Below are positions 1 to 7,968 of a stretch of 64,000 bases of DNA, piece after piece. The first letter of the stretch is position 1, and every line of letters begins with the position of its first letter. The position numbers and the translations under genes were made by a program. The notes beneath the pieces were generated by a model. The model worked only from the letters and a program-made list of their open reading frames with translations. It searched no databases and was not told the origin of the DNA. Source of the stretch: Streptacidiphilus anmyonensis (GTDB taxonomy: Bacteria > Actinomycetota > Actinomycetes > Streptomycetales > Streptomycetaceae); the NCBI RefSeq assembly GCF_000787855.1, contig NZ_BBPQ01000002.1:442403-506402 (forward strand). Direction: 5' to 3'.

Positions 1-92
1 CCGCCGGTGTCGGTGACGGCCAGGGCCGTGTCCTCGACCGGCACCATGCCGGTCCACGTCGCGTCGGTCGAGGGCGTGCTGTTGTTCGTCAT
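1..92 (-). CDS. Alpha/beta hydrolase, N-terminal fragment (cut by the window edge)
   Basis: An open frame starts at ATG 92-90 and runs off the left edge. The visible residues begin MTNNSTPSTDATWTGMVPVE and continue DTALAVTDTGG. From memory, this is the usual opening of a streptomycete alpha/beta hydrolase, where the next residues would hold the oxyanion-hole region. It follows the DUF4097 gene in the same direction after a 150-base gap, so the two may be co-transcribed. Only about 30 residues are visible, so the family call rests on resemblance and no catalytic residue can be checked. Confidence 0.5.
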   Translation of the reverse strand, partial: MTNNSTPSTDATWTGMVPVEDTALAVTDTG

Positions 93-242
93 GTGGTCCC
101 CCAGGTCGTGTTGGTCGCGTTCGTCGTGCTGGTCGAGCGGGGTCGTGCTGGGGTGGTGCGGGGTGGCGCTGGGCTCCGGAGGGCCGGCCGGGTCGTCGGC
201 GACGTGCCGTGGACCCGGCCGGACGGGCCCGGTTCCGCTCTG

Positions 243-908
243 TCAGAGGCTGCGGGCGGTGATGTCGCCGTGGCCGGTGGTGGCGCGGATGTCGAGTGCG
301 GTGGTGCCGTCGTTCTTGAGGGAGTTGCTGACGCGCCCGTGGCCGGTGCCGGCGTCCAGGGAGGCCGAGACGCCGGCGGCGGCTCCGACCGAGATGTCGC
401 CCATCTGGGTGTGGAGCACGACCGCGCCGCCCGCCGCCTCGCCGATCTTGATGCTGCCCCGGGCGGTGCTGATCTGCGCCGGGCCGCCGAGGCGGCCGAC
501 CTCGACGTCGCCGTCGACCGCGGTGAGGCGGACGCCGGCGGCCTCGTCGATCTTGATCTGTCGGTACGCGCCCTCGAAGACGATGTCGCCGAGGCGACCG
601 ACCCCGCGGAGCTCGCAGGAGGCGGTGCGGGCCTCGAGGCTGGAGCCGGCGGGCACCTGCACGGTGACCTCCACCGCCCCGGTCGGACCGAAGTACTGGT
701 TCTTCGGCTCGGCGGCCCGGATCCGCAGGACGCCGTCGGCGAACTCGACGACGGTCTGTTCGGCCGCCTTCACGTCACGGCCCTTCGCGGCGTCGAAGGC
801 GCGGACCTCGACGGTGGTGTCGGCCCGGTCGGCTGCGATGACCTGGATGCGCCCGGCGGCGATCTCGACGACGGCGGAGACCGGGGCGAGGGTGGCGAAC
901 TTCTGCAT
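243..908 (-). CDS. DUF4097-family beta-strand repeat protein
   Basis: This 221-residue protein is made of short alternating beta-strand segments of the type GDVEVGRLGG, ARGSIKIGEAAGG and THMGDISVG-like turns. That right-handed, adhesin-like repeat pattern defines DUF4097. It has no signal peptide or membrane segment, so it is probably cytoplasmic. The start is ATG 908-906, with AGGAGA eight bases upstream. It is divergent from the MarR-like regulator at 1156, and the 247-base intergenic region holds two palindromes, so that regulator is the obvious candidate controller. The biochemical function of DUF4097 proteins is unknown. The family call is fairly secure; the regulatory link is inferred from position. 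Confidence 0.8.
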   Translation of the reverse strand: MQKFATLAPVSAVVEIAAGRIQVIAADRADTTVEVRAFDAAKGRDVKAAEQTVVEFADGVLRIRAAEPKNQYFGPTGAVEVTVQVPAGSSLEARTASCELRGVGRLGDIVFEGAYRQIKIDEAAGVRLTAVDGDVEVGRLGGPAQISTARGSIKIGEAAGGAVVLHTQMGDISVGAAAGVSASLDAGTGHGRVSNSLKNDGTTALDIRATTGHGDITARSL

Positions 909-949
909 CGTTCTCTCCTGTGATGTGCGCTCGTCGTTTCTGACATTGA

Positions 950-992
950 GAACGCTACGTTGCGTTCATGGATTTGGCAACAAGCTTGTTGC
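950..992. promoter_or_regulatory. Two adjacent palindromes, probable operators
   Basis: Positions 977-992 read GCAACAAGCTTGTTGC, a perfect 16-base palindrome. Positions 950-967 read GAACGCTACGTTGCGTTC, an 18-base palindrome with one mismatched pair. Their centres are about 26 bases apart. They lie in an AT-richer stretch between the DUF4097 gene and the divergent regulator. On the minus strand TTGCCA, a 17-base spacer and TAGCGT resemble a sigma-70-type promoter overlapping both elements. Palindromy is seen directly; the operator role is inferred. Confidence 0.55.
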
Positions 993-1155
993 ATCTAACC
1001 AGCATCGATGCAGGTCATACCTCATATTTCGTTGCAGCGAGTATAGATTTAACGCAATGAGCATGGCGACGATCGTTGCACTGAGGTGAGCGTGAACGCT
1101 ATGCTGACGAGCGGCAGGGAAGCACGGAGAAGAACCACGGGAATAGGAGACCGCG

Positions 1156-1995
1156 TTGTCGGGAGGCAGACTCACCCAGCAGGAACGCCAGCAGATCGCG
1201 CTGGGCCTGGCCGACGACCTCGCCTACGCGGAGATCGCGCGACGCCTCGACCGCCCCACCTCGACCATCACGCGCGAGGTGGACCGCAACGGCGGCCCCA
1301 ACGCCTACCGCGCCGACCTGGCCCACCGCGCCACCGAACAGCGCGCCCGCCGACGCAAGCCCGCCACGCCCCGCCCGCCGGAGGCGCGGGGACACGGACG
1401 CGACGACGAGGCCGTACGCGAGTACGAGGAGACGTTCACCACCCTGCTGATGCACCAGGGCCTGCCGAGGATGACGGCGCGAGTGCTGACCTGCCTGCTC
1501 ATCGCGGACACCGGCAGCCTGACCGCGTCCGAGCTCGCCCGCCACCTCCAGGTCAGCCCGGCTTCCGTCTCCAAGGCGATCACGTTCCTCGAAGAGCAGG
1601 GCCTCATCCGCCGCGAACGCGACGAACGCCGTCGCGAGCGCTACATCGTCGACGAGGACGTCTGGTACCAGTCGACCATCGCGGGCGCCCACGGCATCGC
1701 CCAAGTCGCCCAGACCGCACGGCAGGGCGTCGCCGTCCTCGGCCGCGACACCCCGGCCGCCGCCCGGCTGGAGAACATCGCCCGCTTCAGCGACTTCATC
1801 AGCGAGACCATGCTCCGCGCAGCCGAGCAGGTCCGCGACATCCTTCACAGCAAGCCCGAAGCGGCGTCAGCCATCACCACCGGCGCTACCGGCGCTACCG
1901 GCACGACCGGAAGCACGGGCGCCGGCGGCACCATCGCGACTACCGGGACGGCTCCGGACGACGGGTCGGCGGCCGGCGGTCAGGCCGCCCGGTAG
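1156..1995 (+). CDS. MarR-like transcriptional regulator with N-terminal IS30-type helix-turn-helix
   Basis: The protein has 279 residues. Residues 5-65 match the HTH_38 domain found at the N-terminus of IS30-family transposases (LTQQERQQIALGL, then IARRLDRPTSTITREVDRNGG and a YRADLAH tail). Residues 90-220 form a MarR/GbsR winged helix (LTASELARHLQVSPASVSKA, then FLEEQGLIRRERDERRRERYI). The C-terminus is a low-complexity Thr/Gly/Ala tail from 9-base repeats near 1879-1911. The start is TTG 1156, six bases after AGGAGA; no better ATG is nearby. There is no DDE catalytic domain, so this is a regulator and not a transposase. Its 3' end overlaps the convergent response-regulator gene by 16 bases. 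It probably binds the palindromes at 950-992. Confidence 0.82.
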   Translation: MSGGRLTQQERQQIALGLADDLAYAEIARRLDRPTSTITREVDRNGGPNAYRADLAHRATEQRARRRKPATPRPPEARGHGRDDEAVREYEETFTTLLMHQGLPRMTARVLTCLLIADTGSLTASELARHLQVSPASVSKAITFLEEQGLIRRERDERRRERYIVDEDVWYQSTIAGAHGIAQVAQTARQGVAVLGRDTPAAARLENIARFSDFISETMLRAAEQVRDILHSKPEAASAITTGATGATGTTGSTGAGGTIATTGTAPDDGSAAGGQAAR

Positions 1996-2684
1996 CGGTG
2001 CTCCGGTCGGCCGGTGGAGCCGTAGCGGAGTTCGAGGCGGGCCATGCCCTCGCGGACCAGGTAGGAGAGGTAGCGCTGCGCCGTCGCCCGGGAGACCCCC
2101 GTGAGTTCGGCGACCTCGGCGGCGGAGAGGTCACGCCGTGCGGCGCGGACGGCGTCGCGGACCAGGGCGAGCGTGGGCGCGGAGTGACCCTTGGGCGGGA
2201 CCGCCGGGAGCGGCGCGGAGCGACCCGCGCTGAACAGGGCGTCGACGTCGGCCTGGTCGGTCTCCTCCGCGTCGACGAGCGCGTCCATCCGCTGCCGCAG
2301 CTCGGCGTAGGCGACCAGCCGTTGTTCGAACGCGGTGAAGCCGAAGGGTTTGACCAGGTAACCGATGGCGCCGAGTTGCATCGCCTCGCGCACCGAGTGC
2401 AGGTCGCGCGCGGCCGTGATCATGATGGCGTCGGGGCGGCCCGCCTGCGGGAGCGACGGGTCGGGCTGCCGCGCGGCGAGGCGGCGCAGCAGGTCGAGAC
2501 CGGTGCCGTCGGGCAGGTAGACGTCGAGCAGGAGCAGCTCCGGCTGAAGCGTGCGGACGGCCTCCTCGGCCGCCGCGACGGTCGGCACCTGCCCGGCGAC
2601 CTCGAAGCCGGGCACCTTGGCGACATACGCCGCATGGATGCCGCTCACCCGGAAGTCGTCGTCCACGACCAGGGTTCTGATCAC
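1980..2684 (-). CDS. Response regulator, CitB/DcuR type
   Basis: A 234-residue response regulator. The receiver domain spans residues 1-120, with acidic pocket DDD at 8-10, phosphoacceptor Asp54 in LLLLDVYLPDG, and the conserved Lys in YLVKPFG. A C-terminal helix-turn-helix follows (SAAEVAELTGVSRATAQRYL and a wing ending YGSTGRPEHRY), as in CitB/DpiA/DcuR regulators. The GTG start at 2684 overlaps the kinase stop by four bases (GTGA), showing translational coupling. The partner kinase is of CitA type, so the expected stimulus is extracellular citrate or a C4-dicarboxylate. The target is not visible, but the symporter just upstream is a candidate. Confidence 0.85.
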   Translation of the reverse strand: MIRTLVVDDDFRVSGIHAAYVAKVPGFEVAGQVPTVAAAEEAVRTLQPELLLLDVYLPDGTGLDLLRRLAARQPDPSLPQAGRPDAIMITAARDLHSVREAMQLGAIGYLVKPFGFTAFEQRLVAYAELRQRMDALVDAEETDQADVDALFSAGRSAPLPAVPPKGHSAPTLALVRDAVRAARRDLSAAEVAELTGVSRATAQRYLSYLVREGMARLELRYGSTGRPEHRYRAA

Positions 2685-4474
2685 CACCGCGTCCTTCCCG
2701 AGTCCAGTCCTGCCGTCGTGTCTCTTCCCGCGTTCGTGCGTGTCCCCCCGTGGGGGCGGCGCGTTCCCGCGGTCCCCACGCCCACCGCATCGGCCGCGTG
2801 CGGCCCGCGGGCCGGGGTCCCCGGCTCCGGTTCGAGCGCCGGGGGCGCGGAGACGAACACCGCCCCGAGCGGGGCCGGGTCGGCGTCGGGGAGCGGCAGA
2901 CGGACGGTGAACACCGCCCCTGCCCCCTCGCTCACCATGATCTCCCCACCGTGCCGGGTGACCAGCCGGTGGACCATGGCCAGGCCGAGCCCGCGCCGGG
3001 CGGTGCCCCGGTCGGGTCGGGTCGACCAGCCGTCCTCGAAGATATGCGGACGTGCCTCGTCCGCGACTCCCGGCCCGTTGTCCGCGACGCGGACCGTGAT
3101 CTCGTCCGCGGTCTCCAGGATCAGCAGCTCGACCTCGGGCGGTCCGCTCACCGTCGGGCCGGGGGCGGCAGCGGCGTCGACGGCGTTGTCGAGCAGGTTG
3201 CCGACGACGGTGAGCAGTCGCCGCAGATGGCCCGGCTCGGCGCCGAGCTTGGACGCCGGGTCCAGCGCGAGGCGCACGCCGCGCTCGGCGGCGACGGTGC
3301 ACTTGGCCACGATCAGGCCCACCATCAGCGAGTTGGCGATCCGTTCACGGATCTCCGCCGCCTGCGTCCGGTCGGCGGAGGCCAGCTCGACCGCGTACTC
3401 AAGCGCCTGGTCCTGCTCGCCGAGCTCCAGCAGGCCGGCGAGGGTGTGCATCCGGTTCGCGAACTCGTGCTGCTGCGCGCGCAGCGCGTCGGTCAGGCCG
3501 CGCACCGAGTCGAGCTCGCGCAGCATGCCGACGATCTCGGTCCGGTCCCGGACGGTGACGACCGCGCCCAGGGCGCGCCCGTGGAGCACCACCGGCATGC
3601 GGTTGATCGCCAAGCAGTGGCTGTCGGTGAGGACGTGGATCTCGTCCGGCCCGAGCTCGCCCGCCAGGGCTCGTCGCAGGCGCCCCTCGGGCAGCAGGTC
3701 CTCCAGCCGGGAGCCCAGCGCGGTGCCGAGGCCGAGCAGGCGTCGGGCCTCGTCGTTGACCACGCTCACCCGGCCGCTCGGGTCGAAGGCGACCACGCCC
3801 TCGCGGATGCCGTGCAGCATCGCCTCGCGGTCCTGCAGCAGCCCGGCGATCTCCTCCAGCTCCAGCCCGAACGTGGTCCGCTTCAGCCGCCAGGCCAGCG
3901 CGTAGGAGGCGAGCACGCCGACGCCCAGCGCGATGCCGATGTAGAGGGCGAAGGCGGACATTTCACCGAGCAGGCTGTGGACCACGTCCCGCTCGTCGAT
4001 GCCGACGGAGACCTCGCCGACGATCCGTCCCGAGGGGTCCCTCAGCGGGACGCGCGCGTTGGCCGACCGCCCGCGCGAGCCGTTGTCGATGAAGAAGTGA
4101 TCGTTCCCGTCGAGGGCCACCACGGGCTCGGTGACCGTCTGACCGATCTCCCCCACGATCGGGTGGGAGTGCCGGACACCCCGACGGTCGATCACCACGA
4201 CGTAGCGGGCCTTCGTGGCGTTCATGATCCTCGTCGCGGCGGTCTGGACCGGGCTGTGCGCGCCCTTGTCCGGGTCCCCGGCGCTCATGGCCGTCACGAT
4301 CTGCGGGTCCGCCGCGGCGATCTGGGCGATGGAGAGCGCACGCTGCTCGTTGACGTGGTCGATCTGGGAGCGCTGGGCGAAGGCCAGCAGCACGAAGCCG
4401 ATGACGCTGGTGACGGCGAGGATGGCGAGCTGGCTCACCAGGATCCGGCCGGAGAGCTTGCGACGCGAGAACAA
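2681..4474 (-). CDS. Sensor histidine kinase, CitA/DcuS type
   Basis: A 597-residue membrane kinase. A first transmembrane helix lies at about 13-33, and an extracellular Cache/PAS-like sensor domain at about 35-170 includes the typical YVVVIDRRGVRHSHP segment. A second helix is near 175-195, then a cytoplasmic PAS domain (about 215-310), the histidine box QQHEFANRMHTLAGLLELGE, and HATPase motifs N, G1 (DNGPGV) and G2 (RGLGLAMVH). The C-terminal 70 residues are Pro/Ala/Gly-rich. The start is TTG 4474, five bases after GGAGG. The architecture is that of citrate, malate or fumarate sensors. The Cache ligand cannot be read from sequence, so the substrate is open. Confidence 0.87.
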   Translation of the reverse strand: MFSRRKLSGRILVSQLAILAVTSVIGFVLLAFAQRSQIDHVNEQRALSIAQIAAADPQIVTAMSAGDPDKGAHSPVQTAATRIMNATKARYVVVIDRRGVRHSHPIVGEIGQTVTEPVVALDGNDHFFIDNGSRGRSANARVPLRDPSGRIVGEVSVGIDERDVVHSLLGEMSAFALYIGIALGVGVLASYALAWRLKRTTFGLELEEIAGLLQDREAMLHGIREGVVAFDPSGRVSVVNDEARRLLGLGTALGSRLEDLLPEGRLRRALAGELGPDEIHVLTDSHCLAINRMPVVLHGRALGAVVTVRDRTEIVGMLRELDSVRGLTDALRAQQHEFANRMHTLAGLLELGEQDQALEYAVELASADRTQAAEIRERIANSLMVGLIVAKCTVAAERGVRLALDPASKLGAEPGHLRRLLTVVGNLLDNAVDAAAAPGPTVSGPPEVELLILETADEITVRVADNGPGVADEARPHIFEDGWSTRPDRGTARRGLGLAMVHRLVTRHGGEIMVSEGAGAVFTVRLPLPDADPAPLGAVFVSAPPALEPEPGTPARGPHAADAVGVGTAGTRRPHGGTRTNAGRDTTAGLDSGRTRW

Positions 4475-4576
4475 GTCGGCCTCCGACCGGGGTGAACTGG
4501 GGCGAAAGCCCCGTTGCCACGCCCATGTCCCGGCGATTGTGCCTGGTGGGGCCGCCCTTGCCTACCCCTGTCACCG

Positions 4577-4594
4577 TGCGCAGAATGCGCAGAA
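4577..4594. repeat. Two perfect 9-base direct repeats upstream of the CitA-type kinase
   Basis: TGCGCAGAA occurs twice without a spacer, about 105 bases upstream of the kinase start. Tandem direct repeats are typical binding sites for response regulators of this class. A binding role is inferred only. Confidence 0.35.
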
Positions 4595-4662
4595 CCCTCG
4601 GTAACGCGAGAAATGCACAACTCCCACACTCCTGGGGCCGGTGGGAGCTACGCTGGAAGTCA

Positions 4663-4698
4663 GCCCCCGGGCGCGCCTCCCCCGTCGCGCCCGGGGGC
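4663..4698 (-). terminator. Rho-independent-type hairpin after the symporter gene
   Basis: A perfect 13-bp stem pairs 4663-4675 (GCCCCCGGGCGCG) with 4686-4698 around a 10-base loop. It lies about 130 bases downstream of the symporter stop on the minus strand. No long U-tract follows, which is common in actinobacteria. The rest of the 352-base space between the symporter stop and the kinase start holds the 9-base repeats at 4577 and no convincing gene. Confidence 0.7.
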
Positions 4699-4804
4699 CC
4701 CGTCGTTCCCGCTCGGAGCGCGGGGTGCGGGGCCCGTAGCCCGAGGCCCGAGGGCTGGGAACGCGGGCTCGGAGTCCGGATGGGCTCAAAGTCCCGGGCG
4801 TTTT

Positions 4805-4830
4805 GTCCTGGGGATCAGTCCTGGGATCAG
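4805..4830. repeat. Duplicated motif at the symporter stop codon
   Basis: GTCCTGGGGATCAG (4805-4818) and TCCTGGGATCAG (4819-4830) are adjacent copies differing by one G and the first base. The symporter stop is in the right copy. Confidence 0.7.
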
Positions 4831-6386
4831 ACAGCGCCGGCACCGGTGAGCGCCCGGACCTCCAGTTCCGCGTAGGCATCGGCTTCCGCCCGATCGCGCG
4901 AGGTCACCGTGCCCAGCCAACCGGCCAGGAATCCGCACGGCACCGAGACCAGACCCGGGTTCTGCAAGGGGAACCAGTCGAAGTGCTCGGTGGGGAAGAT
5001 CGCAGCCGCATTGCCCGAGACCACCGGCGAGAGCACCACCAGTACCAGCGCCGGGAGCAGCCCGCCCCAGATCGCCCAGGCCGCGCCGCGCGTGGTGAAC
5101 CGCCGCCAGAACAGCGTGAACAGCAACGCCGGCAGATTGGCCGAGGCCGCGACCGCGAAGGCCAGCGCCACCAGCGTCGCCACGTTCAGCTTCTGCGCGT
5201 AGAGGCTCAGTCCTATCGCGAGACAGCCGATGACGACGGCCGCGATCCTGGCCACCGCCACCTCCTGCCGCTCGCTCGGCGGCTGCTTCTCCGGACGGTG
5301 GAACGCGTGCGCCCACAGGTCATGGGCGAAGGAGGCGGACGCGGCCATGGTCAGCCCGGCCACCACCGCGAGGATGGTGGCGAAGGCGACGGCCGAGGTC
5401 ACACCGAAGAGCACCGTTCCGCCCAGCGAGTCGGCCAGTTGCGGGACGGCTGTGTTGCCCGCGCTGTTGGCCGCCTCGATCGCGGGCGCTCCGATGACGG
5501 CCGAGGCGCCGAGGCCGAGCACGATCGTCATCAGGTAGAACGCCCCGACCAGGCCGATCGCCCACATCACCGAGCGCCGCGCGGCTCGCGCGGTCGGGAC
5601 GGTGTAGAAGCGGGAGAGGATGTGCGGCAGCCCCGCCGTGCCAAGCACCAACGCCAGGCCGAGGCTGACGAAGTCGAGTTGTTCGGTCAGCCCGTGCCCG
5701 AAGCGCAGGCCCGGCAGCAGGTAGGCCGCCCCGTGGCCGCTGCCCTGGGCGGCGGAGCGCATCAGCGAGCCGACGTCCCCATGGAAGCGGAGCAGCACCA
5801 GGACCGTCAGCAGAAGCGTTCCGCTCAGCAGGAGAACGCACTTGACGATCTGGATCCACGTGGTGGCCTTCATTCCGCCCACCGTCACATAGAAGACCAT
5901 GAGCACGCCGACCCCGACGATCGACCCGGCCCGCGCACCCGAGGAGTGCAGGTCCAGCAGCAACGAGACCAGTGTTCCCGCGCCCACCATCTGCCCGAGG
6001 AGATAGAGCAGCGAGATCACGATCCCGGAGACCCCGGCGGCCACCCGGACCGGACGCTCGCGCCTGCGCATCGTCAGCACGTCGGCCAGCGTGTAGCGGC
6101 CGCAGTTGCGGACCAGCTCGGCGACCAGCATCAGCACCAGCAGCCAGGCCACCATGAAGCCGATGGTGTAGAGCAGCCCGTCGTAGCCGTACAGCGCGAT
6201 CAGCCCGGTCACGCCGAGGAAGGACGCGGCCGACATGTAGTCGCCGCTGATGGCGAAACCGTTCTGCAGCGGGCTGAAGTCGCGCCCCGCGGCGTAGAAG
6301 TCCTCCGCGGCGCGGCTGCGCCGACCGGCCCAGAAGGTGATGCCCAGCGTCACCAGGACGACGAACACGAAAAGGCCAGCGGCCAT
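4827..6386 (-). CDS. Sodium:solute symporter, cation/acetate symporter type
   Basis: A 519-residue polytopic membrane protein of the SSS family, with about 13 hydrophobic helices. It starts with the typical FYAAGRDFSPLQNGFAISGD and YMSAASFLGVTGLIALYGYDG and contains the GLPHILSRFYTVPTARAARRS segment of ActP-like acetate permeases. The predicted role is Na+-driven uptake of acetate or another short carboxylate. The start is ATG 6386, seven bases after GGAGG; an in-frame TTG lies six bases upstream. The DUF485 gene ends 43 bases upstream, the usual yjcH-actP arrangement. The stop codon sits inside a duplicated 12-13 base motif (4805-4830). Substrate is inferred from family. Confidence 0.88.
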   Translation of the reverse strand: MAAGLFVFVVLVTLGITFWAGRRSRAAEDFYAAGRDFSPLQNGFAISGDYMSAASFLGVTGLIALYGYDGLLYTIGFMVAWLLVLMLVAELVRNCGRYTLADVLTMRRRERPVRVAAGVSGIVISLLYLLGQMVGAGTLVSLLLDLHSSGARAGSIVGVGVLMVFYVTVGGMKATTWIQIVKCVLLLSGTLLLTVLVLLRFHGDVGSLMRSAAQGSGHGAAYLLPGLRFGHGLTEQLDFVSLGLALVLGTAGLPHILSRFYTVPTARAARRSVMWAIGLVGAFYLMTIVLGLGASAVIGAPAIEAANSAGNTAVPQLADSLGGTVLFGVTSAVAFATILAVVAGLTMAASASFAHDLWAHAFHRPEKQPPSERQEVAVARIAAVVIGCLAIGLSLYAQKLNVATLVALAFAVAASANLPALLFTLFWRRFTTRGAAWAIWGGLLPALVLVVLSPVVSGNAAAIFPTEHFDWFPLQNPGLVSVPCGFLAGWLGTVTSRDRAEADAYAELEVRALTGAGAV

Positions 6387-6429
6387 GGTCAATCCTCCCT
6401 GGTGGGGCCTGCCGCGCTCCGCGGCGGCC

Positions 6430-7056
6430 TCACCGGAGTCGGTCCTGGGTCTCCCAGCGCAGGCCGAGCGCGGCGCGGTCCCGATGGGCGCGGGCGTGCC
6501 GGGCGTACAGCCAGGCGAGCAGGAAGGTGCTGGCGAACTGGAGCAGCCCCAGCAGCCATGCGGTGTTGAGCGGTCCCGCGATCGGACGCGCCATCAACTG
6601 CGGCGCGGAGACGGCCAGGACGACGTACAGCAGGTACCACAGCAGGAAGGCGGCGGTGGCGGGCAGCACGAACCGCCGGTACCGGGTGCGGATCTCCCGG
6701 AACTCCGGGCTCTCGTGGACGGCCCGGTAGATGACGGCCTGATCGGCAGCGGTGCGAGCGTCGGCGTCGGCGCGGGCGTCGGCGTGGGCGTCGGCAACTC
6801 CGGCCTCGGACCGCGCGATGCCGTCGCCCGACCGGGCGTCGACGCCCAGCTCCTCGGCGTGGCCGACCGGCTCCGCGCCCTCGCCCGCCTCCGCGTCCTC
6901 GCCTGGGGGCTCGCTCTCCCGCCGCTGTTCCTGTCTCTCCCGCGCCTCGGTGGGCGCCGACCACCAGTCGAAGGATTCTTCCCCCGGCGCCCTCGACGGC
7001 TCAGCCGTCGACAGTTGTTCGGCCGACGACTCGGCGGCCAGTTCTTGAGGACTCAC
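6430..7056 (-). CDS. DUF485 membrane protein with long acidic N-terminal extension
   Basis: The DUF485 core occupies residues 110-208: a YRAVHESPEFREIRTRYRRF motif followed by two transmembrane helices, as in YjcH, the usual partner of ActP. Residues 1-108 are an unusual low-complexity region rich in Glu, Ala and Asp with a repetitive DAHADARADADARTAADQ stretch. The start is GTG 7056; no good Shine-Dalgarno is visible upstream, so translation may be leaderless or the start lower. It is the first gene of a two-gene unit with the symporter. YjcH-type proteins are thought to assist the symporter; the extension has no known function. Confidence 0.78.
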   Translation of the reverse strand: MSPQELAAESSAEQLSTAEPSRAPGEESFDWWSAPTEARERQEQRRESEPPGEDAEAGEGAEPVGHAEELGVDARSGDGIARSEAGVADAHADARADADARTAADQAVIYRAVHESPEFREIRTRYRRFVLPATAAFLLWYLLYVVLAVSAPQLMARPIAGPLNTAWLLGLLQFASTFLLAWLYARHARAHRDRAALGLRWETQDRLR

Positions 7057-7107
7057 GTCACAAGAATGGGGAGCCCAACCGACCCTTGTGGTCCGGTGTA
7101 CGGACGT

Positions 7108-7908
7108 TCACCCCATCAGGTGATGGAGTCCGTGCTTGTACGCGTACCCGACCGCCTGGGCCCGATCGCGCACCCCCGTCTTGGCGAAGAGGTTGTTGAT
7201 GTGGGTCTTCACCGTGGCGACGCTGACGAAGAGCCGCGCGGCGATCTCCTGGTTGGACAGCCCCGCCGCGATCAGGCCCAGCACCTCCGCCTCACGGGCC
7301 GTCAGGCCGTCGGGCAACGCCGCCGACGCCGGACCCGACGTACCGGGCGCGGGCCGTGACACGGGCTGAGACGTCGGCTGAGACGTGGGCTGAGACGTGG
7401 GCTGAGACGTGGGCTGCGATGCCGACTGTGCCACGGACTCTGATGTCGGCGGTGATGCCGGAGGCATCGGCGGCTCCCCCGCCGAAAGCCGCTCCAGCAG
7501 CCGGGCCTGCACCTGCGGCGACAGCCCGGCCGCGCCCGACCGCACGTCGCGGATCGCGCGGGCGATCTCCTCGCTGCCCGCGTCCTTGGTCAGATAGCCG
7601 CGGGCCCCCGCCTGGAGCGCCGGGAAGAGCGAGTCGTCGTCCGCGTAGGTGGTCAGCACGATCACCGCCGTGCCCGGGTGCTCGGCCCGGATCCGGCGGG
7701 TGGCCTCGACCCCGTCGACCCGCGGCATGCGCAGGTCCATCAGCACCACCTCCGGCGCGTGCCGGGCGACGAGGGCCACCGCCTCCTCGCCGTCCGCGGC
7801 CGCCGCGACCACCTCGATGCCCGGGAGCAGCCCCAGCAGCATGACGATTCCCTCACGCACGACCTGCTGGTCGTCCGCGACCACCACCCGCACCGGCTGA
7901 TCGTTCAT
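7108..7908 (-). CDS. NarL/FixJ-family response regulator with repeat linker
   Basis: A 266-residue regulator. The receiver domain is at 6-125 with pocket DD at 12-13, phosphoacceptor Asp58 in [13 protein letters not shown], and Lys in GYLTKDAG. The C-terminal LuxR-type helix-turn-helix ([22 protein letters not shown], then [20 protein letters not shown]) is intact. Between them lies a linker with QPTS repeated four times, encoded by a 12-base tandem repeat near 7364-7411. The chosen ATG 7908 fits family length; ATG 7917 or 7938 are possible, and no start has a strong ribosome site. The kinase gene ends 60 bases upstream, so this is a kinase-regulator operon. The stimulus is unknown. Confidence 0.84.
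   Translation of the reverse strand: MNDQPVRVVVADDQQVVREGIVMLLGLLPGIEVVAAAADGEEAVALVARHAPEVVLMDLRMPRVDGVEATRRIRAEHPGTAVIVLTTYADDDSLFPALQAGARGYLTKDAGSEEIARAIRDVRSGAAGLSPQVQARLLERLSAGEPPMPPASPPTSESVAQSASQPTSQPTSQPTSQPTSQPVSRPAPGTSGPASAALPDGLTAREAEVLGLIAAGLSNQEIAARLFVSVATVKTHINNLFAKTGVRDRAQAVGYAYKHGLHHLMG
7364..7411. repeat. 12-base tandem repeat encoding a QPTS linker
   Basis: GGCTGAGACGTG repeats four times with one variant base. It lies in the linker of the NarL-type regulator and keeps the reading frame. Confidence 0.85.
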
Positions 7909-7968
7909 CTGACCCATCGTAATCAAGGTCGCCGACATCACGGGCACGGGAGGGGACCGACGGGACGG

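Noticed and set aside
7..1089. Long plus-strand reading frames opposite the DUF4097 gene
   Set aside because: They are antisense shadows caused by high GC; the minus-strand frame has the ribosome site and family match.
1156..1400. Possible IS30 transposase remnant
   Set aside because: The helix-turn-helix is in one intact frame with a MarR domain, and there are no terminal repeats or DDE residues.
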